Positions 25,028 through 34,566 of a stretch of 50,782 bases of DNA are shown piece after piece; within the stretch, counting starts at the first letter, position 1; each line of letters opens with the position of its first letter. The notes under the pieces are model-generated. The model did not search any database. It was not told the origin of the DNA and saw nothing but the letters and a program-made list of their open reading frames with translations. The stretch is from positions 1 to 50,782 of the forward strand of contig NZ_APAT01000009.1 of the NCBI RefSeq assembly GCF_000347775.1, in the 5' to 3' direction. This stretch comes from Marinobacter santoriniensis NKSG1 (lineage in GTDB: Bacteria > Pseudomonadota > Gammaproteobacteria > Pseudomonadales > Oleiphilaceae). Position numbers and translations under genes: made by a program.

Positions 25028-25726
25028 ATGAACAAGGTATGCGCAGTGCTTGGAGTGGGGCCGGGCAATGGCGAGGCTTTTGTTCGCCGTTTCAGTGATG
25101 AAGGCTTCCAGGTGGCGATGCTGGCCCGCAGCAAAGACTACCTCCTCGATCTGGAGGCATCGGTTGCAGGTGCCTATGCCTTTCCTTGTGACCTGATGGA
25201 GCCGGCACAGATTTCCTCGGTGCTGGCGGCCATTGAGAGCAAGTTGGGGCCGGTCTCTATGATGCTCTATAACGCCGGTGGCGGTACCTTTAAAAATATC
25301 GAGGAGGCCAGCCTGGAGGATTTCGAGGCCAACTGGCGTATCAATGTGCAGGGGCTTGTGGCTGCTACCAAGGCGGCATTGCCCCAGCTTCGTCAGCACG
25401 AGTCAGCAAGTATCGTTGTTACCAGTGCCTCGGCGGCAACCCGGGGCCGCGTCAACACCGCGCCCTTTGCCTCTGCCAAGGCGGCACAGCGCAGCCTGGC
25501 CCAGTCTCTGGCGCGCCAGTTGGGGCCGGAGAAGATTCACGTGGCCAACGTGGTCATTGATGGTGTGGTGGATTTGCCCCGAACCCGCGAGATGCTGTCA
25601 GATAAGCCAGACGACTTTTTCGTGCAGCCGTCGGCGGTGGCTGATGCGGTCTGGGGCCTCACCCAACAGGACCCATCCGCCTGGACCTTTGAGCTGGATA
25701 TCCGGCCATTCGGAGAAAGCTGGTAA
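25028..25726 (+). CDS. Short-chain dehydrogenase/reductase, divergent active site
   Basis: 232 residues. The cofactor loop is CAVLGVGPGNGEAFVRRFSD (a GxGxxxG variant), the structural NAG is in LYNAGGGTFKNI, and the catalytic Ser is in VVTSASAATRG. The catalytic Tyr-X3-Lys is PFASAK: Tyr is replaced by Phe while Lys is kept. Activity may therefore be altered. The ATG at 25028 has GGAG 6 nt upstream. It follows the rhodanese-YeeE operon by 67 nt and may be part of it. Confidence 0.88.
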   Translation: MNKVCAVLGVGPGNGEAFVRRFSDEGFQVAMLARSKDYLLDLEASVAGAYAFPCDLMEPAQISSVLAAIESKLGPVSMMLYNAGGGTFKNIEEASLEDFEANWRINVQGLVAATKAALPQLRQHESASIVVTSASAATRGRVNTAPFASAKAAQRSLAQSLARQLGPEKIHVANVVIDGVVDLPRTREMLSDKPDDFFVQPSAVADAVWGLTQQDPSAWTFELDIRPFGESW

Positions 25727-25774
25727 CGCTTAACCGGACTAATGTTACTAATCAGGAACAATGGGAGAAAAGCC

Positions 25775-26395
25775 ATGCAGAGAACTCTAGCCACGACTAT
25801 CGTGTTGAGCTGTGCTGTCAGCGCCCCCGCCTTTGCCGACGTGATTAACGGCGTTGATCTTGGTGAGCTGAATGTAGGCGCCAAAATAATAGGTCCGGTG
25901 GGGCCTGATGTCGAGGTTTCGCTGATTAATGCGGATGGACACAGCGTAGGGGATCTACGCAGCAGTGTGAGTTGCCCATCGGGTTTTACCGAGTGCATGC
26001 CAACAGATAATCCCTCCGGCACAGTCTATACCTATTCGCACACCGTCACTCCTGGCCAGGATCAACCCAATGATCCGCCATTTCCGCAGCCCTCGACAGT
26101 AGTGAATTTCAATGATGTGAACAGGTTTGAGCTGGGTTTTGAGGCGGCTGGTTTTAATGGCGTCGCTGGATACGACTTTGGCGAAGCGGATACGGCAGGC
26201 GTGAGCTTTTCCATTGAGCAGACCGAATCAGGAGAGCTGGTATGGATGACTGATTCAGACGGCTGGGACACCGGCGAGCCAATCACTTTCGTCTGGCAGA
26301 CAACACAACCACCAGTGAGGCCGGGAGGGGTTTATTCAATCTCGAATTCGACCGGTCATGGTGCTGGCAAAGGCCCCGTGCCAGCGCTGAAGTGA
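25775..26395 (+). CDS. Exported protein of unknown function
   Basis: 206 residues with a signal peptide (MQRTLATTIVLSCAVSAPAF ending near AFADV). The mature part is acidic, rich in Asp/Gly/Val, with two Cys (SCPSGFTEC) and a Pro-rich stretch (DQPNDPPFPQPS). It looks beta-rich. GGGAG lies upstream of the ATG at 25775; an upstream ATG at 25742 would spoil the signal. No family is recognised. Confidence 0.75.
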   Translation: MQRTLATTIVLSCAVSAPAFADVINGVDLGELNVGAKIIGPVGPDVEVSLINADGHSVGDLRSSVSCPSGFTECMPTDNPSGTVYTYSHTVTPGQDQPNDPPFPQPSTVVNFNDVNRFELGFEAAGFNGVAGYDFGEADTAGVSFSIEQTESGELVWMTDSDGWDTGEPITFVWQTTQPPVRPGGVYSISNSTGHGAGKGPVPALK

Positions 26396-26629
26396 GTGCC
26401 GGAGCCGAGCGGTCGAGTTGGCGAAACCTCTCCTGATGATTCTATTAGTTCGGTGACACTTTCGCTTACCCGGCGAAAACAGCAGAAAATGCAGTGGATT
26501 GAAGTCATTGAACACTGATCCATGCCGATGGGCGCTGCTTCAAACGTCGTTCTGCTTCCTCGAATGCAACAATCAAGGCTCCTGATTGGCTGTAAACAAT
26601 AGACCAATTCGAAAGCCAGGAAAAACCTA

Positions 26630-26869
26630 ATGCCACGATCCAAAGTCGAGTTCACCAACAACCAGAATCACAAACTTGCCGGTTTGCTGGAGTTGCCGAG
26701 CCAGGGCAAGCCCCGGGCGATGGCACTTTTTGCCGAAGAGTACTACCAGGCGGCCAAGCGCCCCAAGAGCTTTATTTCCCTGGATAATGCCGACCACCTG
26801 CTTTCAAGTGCTGTGGGCGCAGAGTATGTTGTGGATATGCTGGTTGCCTGGTCGAGCCGATTTCTATAG
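26630..26869 (+). pseudogene. Internally deleted alpha/beta hydrolase
   Basis: A 79-residue in-frame product. Residues 1-35 (KVEFTNNQNHKLAGLLELPS, AMALFA) match the start of serine hydrolases with an OsmC-type partner domain. Residues 36-79 (YYQAAKRPKSFISLDNADHL, YVVDMLVAWSSRFL) match the C-terminal end with the catalytic His (DHL). The nucleophile Ser and most of the core are missing, so about 150 or more residues appear deleted in frame. The ATG has AGGA 11 nt upstream. A functional minimal protein is unlikely. Confidence 0.7.
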
Positions 26870-26952
26870 GCCTGCAACGTCAGTTCAGATCACCGCATTG
26901 CGAGAGACCCTTGCAGATGTTTCACAGTCGAGATGGATAAAGGTGTGTCGAA

Positions 26953-27648
26953 ATGTCCAAACAAACCCTGAATACCGGACCCCGCATAGTGTTCTTCGAT
27001 GTTGTGGAAACCGTTTTCTCTCTGACTCCGCTGGAAGATAAAATCGCAGAGCTCAATCTGCCTGCCGGTGCGGACCGGCTATTCTTCGCGCAGTTGCTGA
27101 GGGATGCCTTCGCGCTCTCGGCAAGCGGTGTTTTCTACCCCTTCCCGGACATCGCCAAAGGCACCCTGAAGGTATTACTGCACAGCCTTGGTCACGAGCA
27201 CGATGAAACCACGCTGAAGGATATTCTTGGGGTTTTCTCCCGCCTGCCCGCGCACAAGGATGTCAAACCCGCGCTGGAAAAGCTGAGGGATTCAGACTGC
27301 AAGGCCGTCATGCTCACTAACGGCTCCCGGGCCAACACCGAAAAACTGGTCCACGATAACGGTATCGAAAACCTGGTTGATGACATTATATCGGTGGACG
27401 ATTTCAACACCTGGAAACCGCAAACCGACCTTTACCGCCAGGCAGCGCTGAAGCACTCCTGCGCTCCGGAGAATGCACTGCTGGTCGCGGCCCATGCCTG
27501 GGATATCCACGGCGCGAAGCGGGCCGGGTTTCATGGCATCTGGGTTCAACGCCATGAGTCGCTTTATAACCCCCTGATGGGTAGCCCTGACCAACAGGTT
27601 ACCGACCTAGTCGATGCTGTGGATCTGGCCGTTCAGCAGCTCAGGTGA
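26953..27648 (+). CDS. HAD superfamily hydrolase (haloacid dehalogenase type II-like)
   Basis: 231 residues. The nucleophile motif is VFFDVVETVFSL (D-x-x-x-T), motif II is AVMLTNGSRANTEKL, the Lys region is FNTWKPQTDLYRQAA, and a degenerate motif IV is LVAAHAWDIHGAKRAG. The pattern SRANTEKL, W-D-I-x-G-A-K-x-A-G is typical of type II haloacid dehalogenases, though substrate cannot be read. It is flanked by the hydrolase remnant and a convergent MAPEG gene. Confidence 0.9.
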   Translation: MSKQTLNTGPRIVFFDVVETVFSLTPLEDKIAELNLPAGADRLFFAQLLRDAFALSASGVFYPFPDIAKGTLKVLLHSLGHEHDETTLKDILGVFSRLPAHKDVKPALEKLRDSDCKAVMLTNGSRANTEKLVHDNGIENLVDDIISVDDFNTWKPQTDLYRQAALKHSCAPENALLVAAHAWDIHGAKRAGFHGIWVQRHESLYNPLMGSPDQQVTDLVDAVDLAVQQLR

Positions 27649-27680
27649 GCATGCAATCGGTGAGCCCTGCGCGGCCATCC

Positions 27681-28115
27681 TCAGTGCGGGCTAACGACGC
27701 CCGTAGCCAGAATCCAGGCCACCAAAATGAGCATGGCCAACAATACCACGCACCCAAACAGAAACAGCCGCAATCTCAGAGGCACATAATTGGAGCCCAT
27801 ATGCACGTAGGCATGAGCGTAGCGGCTCAGAGCGAACGACCATGCCAGGGCGATAGCAACTGTGCCTGCCGCGTTGATGCTGTAGATAACCAGACAGAGT
27901 ACGTAGAACAACACCGGAGCTTCAAACTGATTCGCAATGTTGTTAGAGACCTTGACCACATCCTCGGGCCATACCCGATTATCCAATGCCGCCTGCTGAC
28001 GATTTACCCTACCGGTCTTTACTGCTTTGGCCTTCCTGACCCCAAGCACAATGAACATAGTCAGAGTCAGAAAAATCTGGGCCAGAACAGGCCAAAAAAC
28101 ATCGCTTGAGTTCAT
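27681..28115 (-). CDS. MAPEG family membrane protein
   Basis: 144 residues with four TM segments. The loop with RVWPEDVVKVSNNIANQFEA and then PVLFYVLCLVIYSI, plus SRYAHAYVHMGSNYVPLRLR, is the MAPEG pattern (membrane-associated eicosanoid/glutathione metabolism). The bacterial role is unclear, possibly glutathione-dependent detoxification. It is divergent from the TetR gene at 28178, with GACA-x-TGTC sites between them, so it may be that regulator's target. Confidence 0.9.
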   Translation of the reverse strand: MNSSDVFWPVLAQIFLTLTMFIVLGVRKAKAVKTGRVNRQQAALDNRVWPEDVVKVSNNIANQFEAPVLFYVLCLVIYSINAAGTVAIALAWSFALSRYAHAYVHMGSNYVPLRLRLFLFGCVVLLAMLILVAWILATGVVSPH

Positions 28116-28153
28116 GGGGTTCCTCGCTACAAATGCGCGCCGCTGCTAAAATG

Positions 28154-28189
28154 GACAGTGTCAATTTATGCTGATATATGGACGGTGTC
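28154..28189. promoter_or_regulatory. Tandem operator-like repeats before TetR gene
   Basis: TGGACAGTGTCAATTT and TGGACGGTGTCAATTT occur as a 16-bp direct repeat (one mismatch) 27 bp apart; each contains the near-palindrome GACnGTGTC (28154-28162, 28181-28189). They lie between the MAPEG gene and the TetR gene, the second inside the first codons if translation starts at 28178. Confidence 0.6.
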
Positions 28190-28810
28190 AATTTGAAAAT
28201 GCAACAGAAACGTACTGTGGGGCAAAAGCATGGTGATCTACGAATGGAACTGCTTCGTGAAGGAGTAATTCTGTTAGACAGTGAGGGGGTTGGAGGTGTC
28301 ACAATTCGTGCGGTAGCGCGTAATGCAGGCGTGGCTCATTCAGCGCCAGCCAATCATTTCCCCTCCAGGCGCGCTATGCTGACTGCCATAGCCGCAATGA
28401 TTTTTGCCGATCTGGCTGATTTAATAGCAGAGGCGGTAGCTGATGCGGTCGATGAACCTGAACAGTCCATACAGGCATTCGCTGAAACCTGCTTCCAATT
28501 TGCTCTTCATTCCCCAAATCGCTATCAACTAATCTGGCAACGTCAGTTGGTCGATCATGACGATCCCGCATTAGCCCGGGAAATGGAGCGTGTGTATTCA
28601 ACCCTGCTCTCACTACTGCGGCAAGGGCAGTTAAACCGCCATGTGGACATTGAAACCCATGCAATTGCAATCTGGTCAATGATTCACGGCTACATCAGTA
28701 TGCGGCTGGATGGAAACCTGGTGGCTTCTGAAGACACTGTGACCAACCTTGCTCGAAGTAAGGCAATTCTGCTGTCGCTCATCGATGGCATCTACTGCCG
28801 TGAAACTTGA
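28178..28810 (+). CDS. TetR family transcriptional regulator
   Basis: 210 residues (203 if the second Met at 28199 is used). The DNA-binding helix-turn-helix is MELLREGVILLDSEGVGGVT followed by AVARNAGVAHSAPANHFPSR, where TIRAVARNAGV is the recognition portion. The C-terminal domain has the TetR_C pattern (SIQAFAETCFQFALHSPNRY). Neither start has a good SD; 28199 (MQQKRTV) would leave both operator repeats outside the coding region. It probably regulates itself and the divergent MAPEG gene. Confidence 0.88.
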   Translation: MDGVNLKMQQKRTVGQKHGDLRMELLREGVILLDSEGVGGVTIRAVARNAGVAHSAPANHFPSRRAMLTAIAAMIFADLADLIAEAVADAVDEPEQSIQAFAETCFQFALHSPNRYQLIWQRQLVDHDDPALAREMERVYSTLLSLLRQGQLNRHVDIETHAIAIWSMIHGYISMRLDGNLVASEDTVTNLARSKAILLSLIDGIYCRET

Positions 28811-28835
28811 ACCTAACGTTCGACTTTCACCAATG

Positions 28836-29906
28836 TCAGTCAGACATCTGCGAAGCCAAGGAATGGGTCAGTTTCCGGATTTCCGCTGAGCGATCCAGGC
28901 CGTCCAGGAATCGCTCAGGAATACCGGCAAGGCCCACTTGCGCGCCTACCAGTGCTCCGGCCAACATGGCCCGGGACTGATTCTGGCCGCCGCCATTGAT
29001 GGCATGAAGCACCGCACTTTCAAAATCGTCACTGAATCGTGCCGCCAGGTAATAAGCCGCAGGTAACTGGTGGTAAAAAGCGCAGGGCATGCCGTACAGG
29101 TGGGAAACCTTCCAGGCGGGCTTGATGCGAATGGCCGGGTCCGTGGCCGATGCAGCAATGTCAGAGGCGGCATGCAAGGTGTCACGAACAATGTGTCGCT
29201 GGGCCCGCAGTGGCAACTCCGGGTGATCCGGCGCCGGCTGGCGGGTGGTGACTGGCTCGAAAGCCAAGGTGTTCTCCGCCAGCCACTTCAAGGGTTGCTG
29301 GTAGATTTGAGCGTCCATAGTGTCGCCCTGAATAAGACAGGCCAGAATACAGCCGTAACCAACGCCCATAGACAGCATGGTTTCGCTGCTCTGGGTCAGT
29401 GCCGTGTTATTGGCAATGGCCTGGGACAACCGGGCGGGCTCGGCGGCATAACGCACGGCAATGGCAAGGGTGCGTTCCATGGCCTCGGTAGTGTCTGCGG
29501 CCCCACCAATATCGTGCCAGGGGCGTTTCTCTGCCACCCGTCGTTTCCAGGCGTGGCGGATGGACTCGCTGGTGTAGTGGCCAGGCCCGCTTCGGGGTTT
29601 GCCATCCAGCAGCGGGAACAGGTCGTTATCCACGCGCTGGCAAAAATCGGCTTCGTCATAGCCGTTGCACTCAACCAGCGAACGCAGCATAAGTTCCAGA
29701 ATAAAACCGGCCTGGCTGTTCTGCCCGGCCGTCAGGCCATGGTGAAAGCGCCCGGGTTCCGGTGTGGTGTAGTCATCAATCCAGTCGCCGTAGGTGCGGT
29801 GCAGTTCCTTCAGGTCGTAATACCAGTGAGGGCCCACACCCAGGGCTTCGCCTATGAAAGCACCCATGATGGCGCCCATTGCGCGCTCCTGCTGTGCTCC
29901 GGCCAT
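28836..29906 (-). CDS. ADP-ribosylglycohydrolase family protein
   Basis: 356 residues. GAIMGAFIGEALGVGPHWYY contains the glycine-rich ARH start. GGAADTTEAMERTLAIA and AVLHAINGGGQNQSRAMLAG fit the conserved helices around the two-metal site; in place of the usual D-D-T/N-D pattern I see GGGQNQSRAM, so metal ligands may differ. ARH enzymes remove ADP-ribose from proteins or nucleic acids. The start ATG overlaps the merR stop (TGATG), with AGGAGG 10 nt upstream and an alternative GTG at 29909. It is therefore coupled to merR, an unusual partner. Confidence 0.85.
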   Translation of the reverse strand: MAGAQQERAMGAIMGAFIGEALGVGPHWYYDLKELHRTYGDWIDDYTTPEPGRFHHGLTAGQNSQAGFILELMLRSLVECNGYDEADFCQRVDNDLFPLLDGKPRSGPGHYTSESIRHAWKRRVAEKRPWHDIGGAADTTEAMERTLAIAVRYAAEPARLSQAIANNTALTQSSETMLSMGVGYGCILACLIQGDTMDAQIYQQPLKWLAENTLAFEPVTTRQPAPDHPELPLRAQRHIVRDTLHAASDIAASATDPAIRIKPAWKVSHLYGMPCAFYHQLPAAYYLAARFSDDFESAVLHAINGGGQNQSRAMLAGALVGAQVGLAGIPERFLDGLDRSAEIRKLTHSLASQMSD

Positions 29907-30358
29907 CACTGGGATTCCTCCTGTACTCCATGCTCAACCCTCCTTGCCGGCAAACCAAGTTTTCCGTGTAGTGAGTGAATAATCGGGCACTGCTGTGGAT
30001 CCTCGCTACACCGGCAACGTTTCACCAGGTTGTCCAGAGTGAATTCCATTTGTTTCAGGCTGGCGATCTTCTGGCGTACATCCTTCAGTTTTTGCTCCGC
30101 CAGCGCCCGTGCCTCATCGCAATGGGTGCCGTCTTCCAGCTCCAGCAATTCGGAAATTTCATCCAGACTGAAACCGAGCCACTGGGCCGAACGGATGAAA
30201 TGCAGCCGCGCCAGCGCAGTCTCATCGTAGCGTCGGATGCCGCCATAGGGCTTCGCCGGAACAGCTACCAACCCTCGCCTTTGGTAATAACGGATGGTTT
30301 CCACGTGCATGTCGGCGATTTTTGCCAGGGTGCCGATGGTCATCATGTTGTTGGTCAT
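29906..30358 (-). CDS. merR: MerR mercury-responsive regulator
   Basis: 150 residues. The winged HTH starts MTIGTLAKIADMHVETIRYY and the long dimerisation helix follows. The three Hg(II)-binding Cys are in DGTHCDEARALAEQ and CRCSEDPQQCPIIHSLHG, in the order and spacing of MerR. Start is ATG 30358 (MTNNMMTIG) or 30346; no strong SD is visible. It is divergent from merF across a promoter with the 19-bp spacer MerR needs. It overlaps the ADP-ribosylglycohydrolase gene downstream. Confidence 0.93.
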   Translation of the reverse strand: MTNNMMTIGTLAKIADMHVETIRYYQRRGLVAVPAKPYGGIRRYDETALARLHFIRSAQWLGFSLDEISELLELEDGTHCDEARALAEQKLKDVRQKIASLKQMEFTLDNLVKRCRCSEDPQQCPIIHSLHGKLGLPARRVEHGVQEESQ

Positions 30359-30363
30359 AGTGG

Positions 30364-30394
30364 TTGAGTCTGTAGTCAGGTACGGAAGTAAGCT
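30364..30394 (+). promoter_or_regulatory. mer promoter/operator
   Basis: -35 TTGAGT (30364-30369), a 19-bp spacer containing GTAGTCAGGTAC and GGAAG, and -10 TAAGCT (30389-30394). The over-long 19-bp spacer and the TACGGAAGTAAG segment match the Tn501-type mer operator, which MerR-Hg untwists to activate. The left half-site is imperfect (GTAG in place of GTAC). Confidence 0.88.
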
Positions 30395-30440
30395 TAGCTT
30401 ATCGATCTGGTTTTGATAACGCCCTGATGGTGACTGCCCT

Positions 30441-32100
<1,660 letters not shown>

Positions 32101-32109
32101 GCAGAGCGC

Positions 32110-32138
32110 CGTAACGAAATAAAGAGTCAGGTGTCTTT
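32110..32138 (+). promoter_or_regulatory. ECF-type promoter, CGTAAC-N17-GTCTTT
   Basis: CGTAAC (32110-32115; one mismatch), 17-bp spacer, GTCTTT (32133-32138), 29 nt before the YeeE-like gene at 32167 and just after merA. It would let this gene respond separately from the mercury operon. Confidence 0.6.
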
Positions 32139-32166
32139 GTTGTCACAATAACAAAACAGGGCTCCC

Positions 32167-33081
32167 ATGTTTTCCGTTGTCATCGCACTGACCATTGCTG
32201 CAGTGATTGGCTACACCGCTCAGGTAACCGGCCTGTGTATGGTCCGTGGCGTCAGTGACTGGATCAAGGGCAGGCGCCTGCGCCTGACGGCCATTCTCAT
32301 GGCCGGATTCTGGATCTATCTGTTCACCCCTCTGATGGATTATCAAAACCACTCCTTTCTGGCGGTTTACCCATTTCACTGGTCAATCCCCCTTGGCGGT
32401 TTCGTGTTCGGTCTTGGCGCGGCGATTAACGGAGCCTGCTCTATCTCTACCGCAACGCGTCTTTCCAGTGGAGATCTTCGTATGGTGTTGACCATGCAGG
32501 GGTGGCTGGCCGGATGGGTCGTGTTGATCATGGCAGACGTGGAACCGGACCTGCGCAGAACGACCTACCAGCTCGGGTTTTTGCCCTGGTTTGCCGTGGC
32601 AACTCTGGTGCTGGCGTCGATACTGGTTTACTGGAAGTTTCGTTACCGCTGGCGTATGTGGAGCGGCATCATGCTGGCGGGCATTTCTGCAGGCTGTCTG
32701 TTCCTGTATGAGCCGGCCTGGTCACCCAGTGATTTTGTGCGGGACGCGGGGCTGAACCTGATGACGGGCACCTCGCCATCGCCATCGTTCCTGCGGGCAC
32801 TGATTCTGCTCTCCATGTTGCTGGGCATGACAGCGGGCGCCTGGCATTTCGGGCGCTTCCGATGGGTGTTGCCCGCCGGTGGTGAAATCGGCAAACACCT
32901 CGGTAGCGGGCTTCTGATGGGGATTGGATCGGCACTCGCGCTGGGGGGAAATGATTTCCAGTTATTGCTGGCCCTGCCCGCGTTATCGCCAGCCAGCCTC
33001 TCTGCGCTGGCGGCTATGTTGGCTGGGATCTGGCTGGGGGCCCGATTGAGCGGACATCGGGCGCTTGGGCAAGAGCAGTGA
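32167..33081 (+). CDS. YeeE/YedE family transporter (sulfur transport)
   Basis: 304 residues with about eight TM segments. Cys motifs are QVTGLCMVRGVSDWIKGR near residue 20 and FGLGAAINGACSISTATRLS near residue 90; the C-terminal half keeps GMGxGxALALGGND-type glycine-rich helices (MGIGSALALGGNDF) but no third Cys site. It belongs to the YeeE/YedE family, related to but shorter than the gene at 23535. The SD is AGGG 5 nt upstream. It has its own ECF-type promoter. Confidence 0.88.
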   Translation: MFSVVIALTIAAVIGYTAQVTGLCMVRGVSDWIKGRRLRLTAILMAGFWIYLFTPLMDYQNHSFLAVYPFHWSIPLGGFVFGLGAAINGACSISTATRLSSGDLRMVLTMQGWLAGWVVLIMADVEPDLRRTTYQLGFLPWFAVATLVLASILVYWKFRYRWRMWSGIMLAGISAGCLFLYEPAWSPSDFVRDAGLNLMTGTSPSPSFLRALILLSMLLGMTAGAWHFGRFRWVLPAGGEIGKHLGSGLLMGIGSALALGGNDFQLLLALPALSPASLSALAAMLAGIWLGARLSGHRALGQEQ

Positions 33082-33105
33082 TACTCAGAAAAAATTGCCT
33101 GGCCA

Positions 33106-33134
33106 TGTAACATTTGGCTGGCAGGAACGTCAGT
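33106..33134 (+). promoter_or_regulatory. ECF-type promoter in a convergent gap, TGTAAC-N17-GTCAGT
   Basis: Exact TGTAAC (33106-33111), 17-bp spacer and GTCAGT (33129-33134), pointing right into the 3' end of the leftward DsbA-like gene. No rightward protein gene follows, but a T-tailed hairpin ends at 33267, which suggests a short RNA. Confidence 0.55.
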
Positions 33135-33139
33135 ATTCA

Positions 33140-33267
33140 GTAAGACACAAAACGGCAAGCGCCGCTGAACCGACTTACCTTACATTTCTGCATTGACTCT
33201 GCGTGACCTTTGCATCGTTGGTCGGGTCACAGACCCCTTGGGTGGAGCTGGTCTCCACCCTTTTTTT
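33140..33267 (+). ncRNA. Candidate approximately 128-nt small/antisense RNA
   Basis: Start estimated about 6 nt after the -10 at 33129-33134; end at the T tract of the hairpin GGGTGGAG / CTCCACCC (33240-33247, 33253-33260). From 33175 the RNA would be antisense to the last 93 nt of the DsbA-like gene. An alternative is that the hairpin merely ends the YeeE mRNA. There is no direct evidence of transcription. Confidence 0.4.
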
Positions 33268-34551
33268 GATCTCTTCCTCGATAACCCAAAGCCGGTCCTG
33301 GCCCCAACAGCTGACAGCGCCATATCGGAAACTGGGAACGCCCCAGAGACCACATTCATACATGGCCTGGCGGTTTTCTTCTGCCCAGTCCCGCCAGCTT
33401 TCGTCGTTCAGAAGGGTTTTGGCTTTTTGCCAGTCCAGACCGGCGCGTTCAACAATCCGTTTAAGCCCTTCATCGGTTTCCGAGCGAATGCCCTCGGCAT
33501 TGACGGCCCGGGCGTAGGTGCGCATGTAGTCGATTTCACGGCCCTCGGAGCGAGCGAACTCGAACAACGCGTAGCATCGCTCAACCCCCGGGCCGAGCGG
33601 GTCGGCCACAAAGCCGTAAGGAATGCCCAGCTTGTCGGCTTCTCTTTTGGTGTCGTGAAAGATGTACCATTTTTTGGCATCGGGCACGGATTGTCCGCGC
33701 ATCAGCATGGGCAGAACCGGCCGGAGCTGGAGCGGGATGTTCCAGGCATTGGCCAGCCGGGTTGCCCGTTCCAGGCCAAGATACGAGTAGGGACTTCGTA
33801 TCGAGAAAAACACCTCCAGAGGGGTCTTGGTGGCCGGGTGGTTGCCGGGAAGCGCGGTGGCGTTAGCGGTCAGGTCTGCCCAGGTGCGGGTGAAGGTGGT
33901 GGCCTCGGCAGCATTTCGTTTCAGCCCCTGCCTTGTGAGGCTTCGCTCCAGATGGTCCAGTCGATCCACGCCCCAGAACCAGTCGCCCAGGTACCAGACC
34001 ATACTGCCCTGATAGTGCCCGAGCCGGCGGAGCATCGCCTCATTTTCGGATAATGTGGCTTCATCAGGCGGACCACCAGCTGCTTCAAAGGTTGTTGAAC
34101 GCCAGAGCTGCTCGAACACTTTAAGGGCGGTCGACAGCGCTTCCGAAGCTTTTTCCGCAGCCAGTAGACGCGCGGTCGCTGAAGTCAGTTCGGTTTCAGA
34201 GGGCGGGGTTGGCCGGTCGGGGGGCGTGAAGTCATAGAGGTTTGCCAGCCTTGTGGCGTCCTGCTGGGCCCAGGCACGCCAGAGTGCCGGTTCCGGAAAC
34301 ATGTCATCATCCAGCCGCCATACCGTGTGAAGTCGGAAACGCACCCGGTAGTTTTCCTGAAGCTGCGTGAGGGCCTGCAACAGCGGAAGGCCGTAGGGAT
34401 CACGCGGGTTTATGAAAACCCGTGCCAGGTCCTGCTCGCCCCTGATCTTTGCCCGTGTGTTCTGGATGGCATTTTTAATGGAATGCCTGGGGGCACTGGA
34501 CAGGGCGCGGGCGAACCATGGCATGAGGTCCGCTTTCTCGGGACGGCGCAT
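33175..34551 (-). CDS. Double DsbA-like / 2-hydroxychromene-2-carboxylate isomerase family protein
   Basis: 458 residues with two thioredoxin-fold DsbA-like domains. The first is about residues 40-230 (ARVFINPRDPYGLPLLQALT). The second is about 245-440 (LEVFFSIRSPYSYLGLERAT, then YECGLWGVPSFRYGAVSCWG and QDRLWVIEEEI), resembling glutathione-dependent HCCA isomerases. The CXXC of DsbA is absent: the active loop is S-P-Y-S. The ATG has AAGGA 7 nt upstream. It is third in a leftward operon with the glutamate-synthase-like and TVP38 genes. The last 30 codons overlap a rightward terminator. Confidence 0.85.
   Translation of the reverse strand: MRRPEKADLMPWFARALSSAPRHSIKNAIQNTRAKIRGEQDLARVFINPRDPYGLPLLQALTQLQENYRVRFRLHTVWRLDDDMFPEPALWRAWAQQDATRLANLYDFTPPDRPTPPSETELTSATARLLAAEKASEALSTALKVFEQLWRSTTFEAAGGPPDEATLSENEAMLRRLGHYQGSMVWYLGDWFWGVDRLDHLERSLTRQGLKRNAAEATTFTRTWADLTANATALPGNHPATKTPLEVFFSIRSPYSYLGLERATRLANAWNIPLQLRPVLPMLMRGQSVPDAKKWYIFHDTKREADKLGIPYGFVADPLGPGVERCYALFEFARSEGREIDYMRTYARAVNAEGIRSETDEGLKRIVERAGLDWQKAKTLLNDESWRDWAEENRQAMYECGLWGVPSFRYGAVSCWGQDRLWVIEEEIKKRVETSSTQGVCDPTNDAKVTQSQCRNVR
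33240..33267 (+). terminator. Intrinsic terminator
   Basis: An 8-bp perfect stem GGGTGGAG / CTCCACCC with loop CTGGT, then seven T. It is oriented rightward and lies inside the 3' coding end of the leftward DsbA-like gene. It serves the YeeE transcript and/or the candidate small RNA. Confidence 0.85.
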
Positions 34552-34566
34552 GGAAAATCCTTGTTG

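Noticed and set aside
18241..26869. That the OsmC pseudogene and the hydrolase remnant are two pieces of one broken hydrolase-OsmC fusion gene
   Set aside because: The OsmC residues belong to a stand-alone OsmC type (NPAELLL, HENVRKYGTVFNT) rather than the type fused to hydrolases, and it is already nearly complete.
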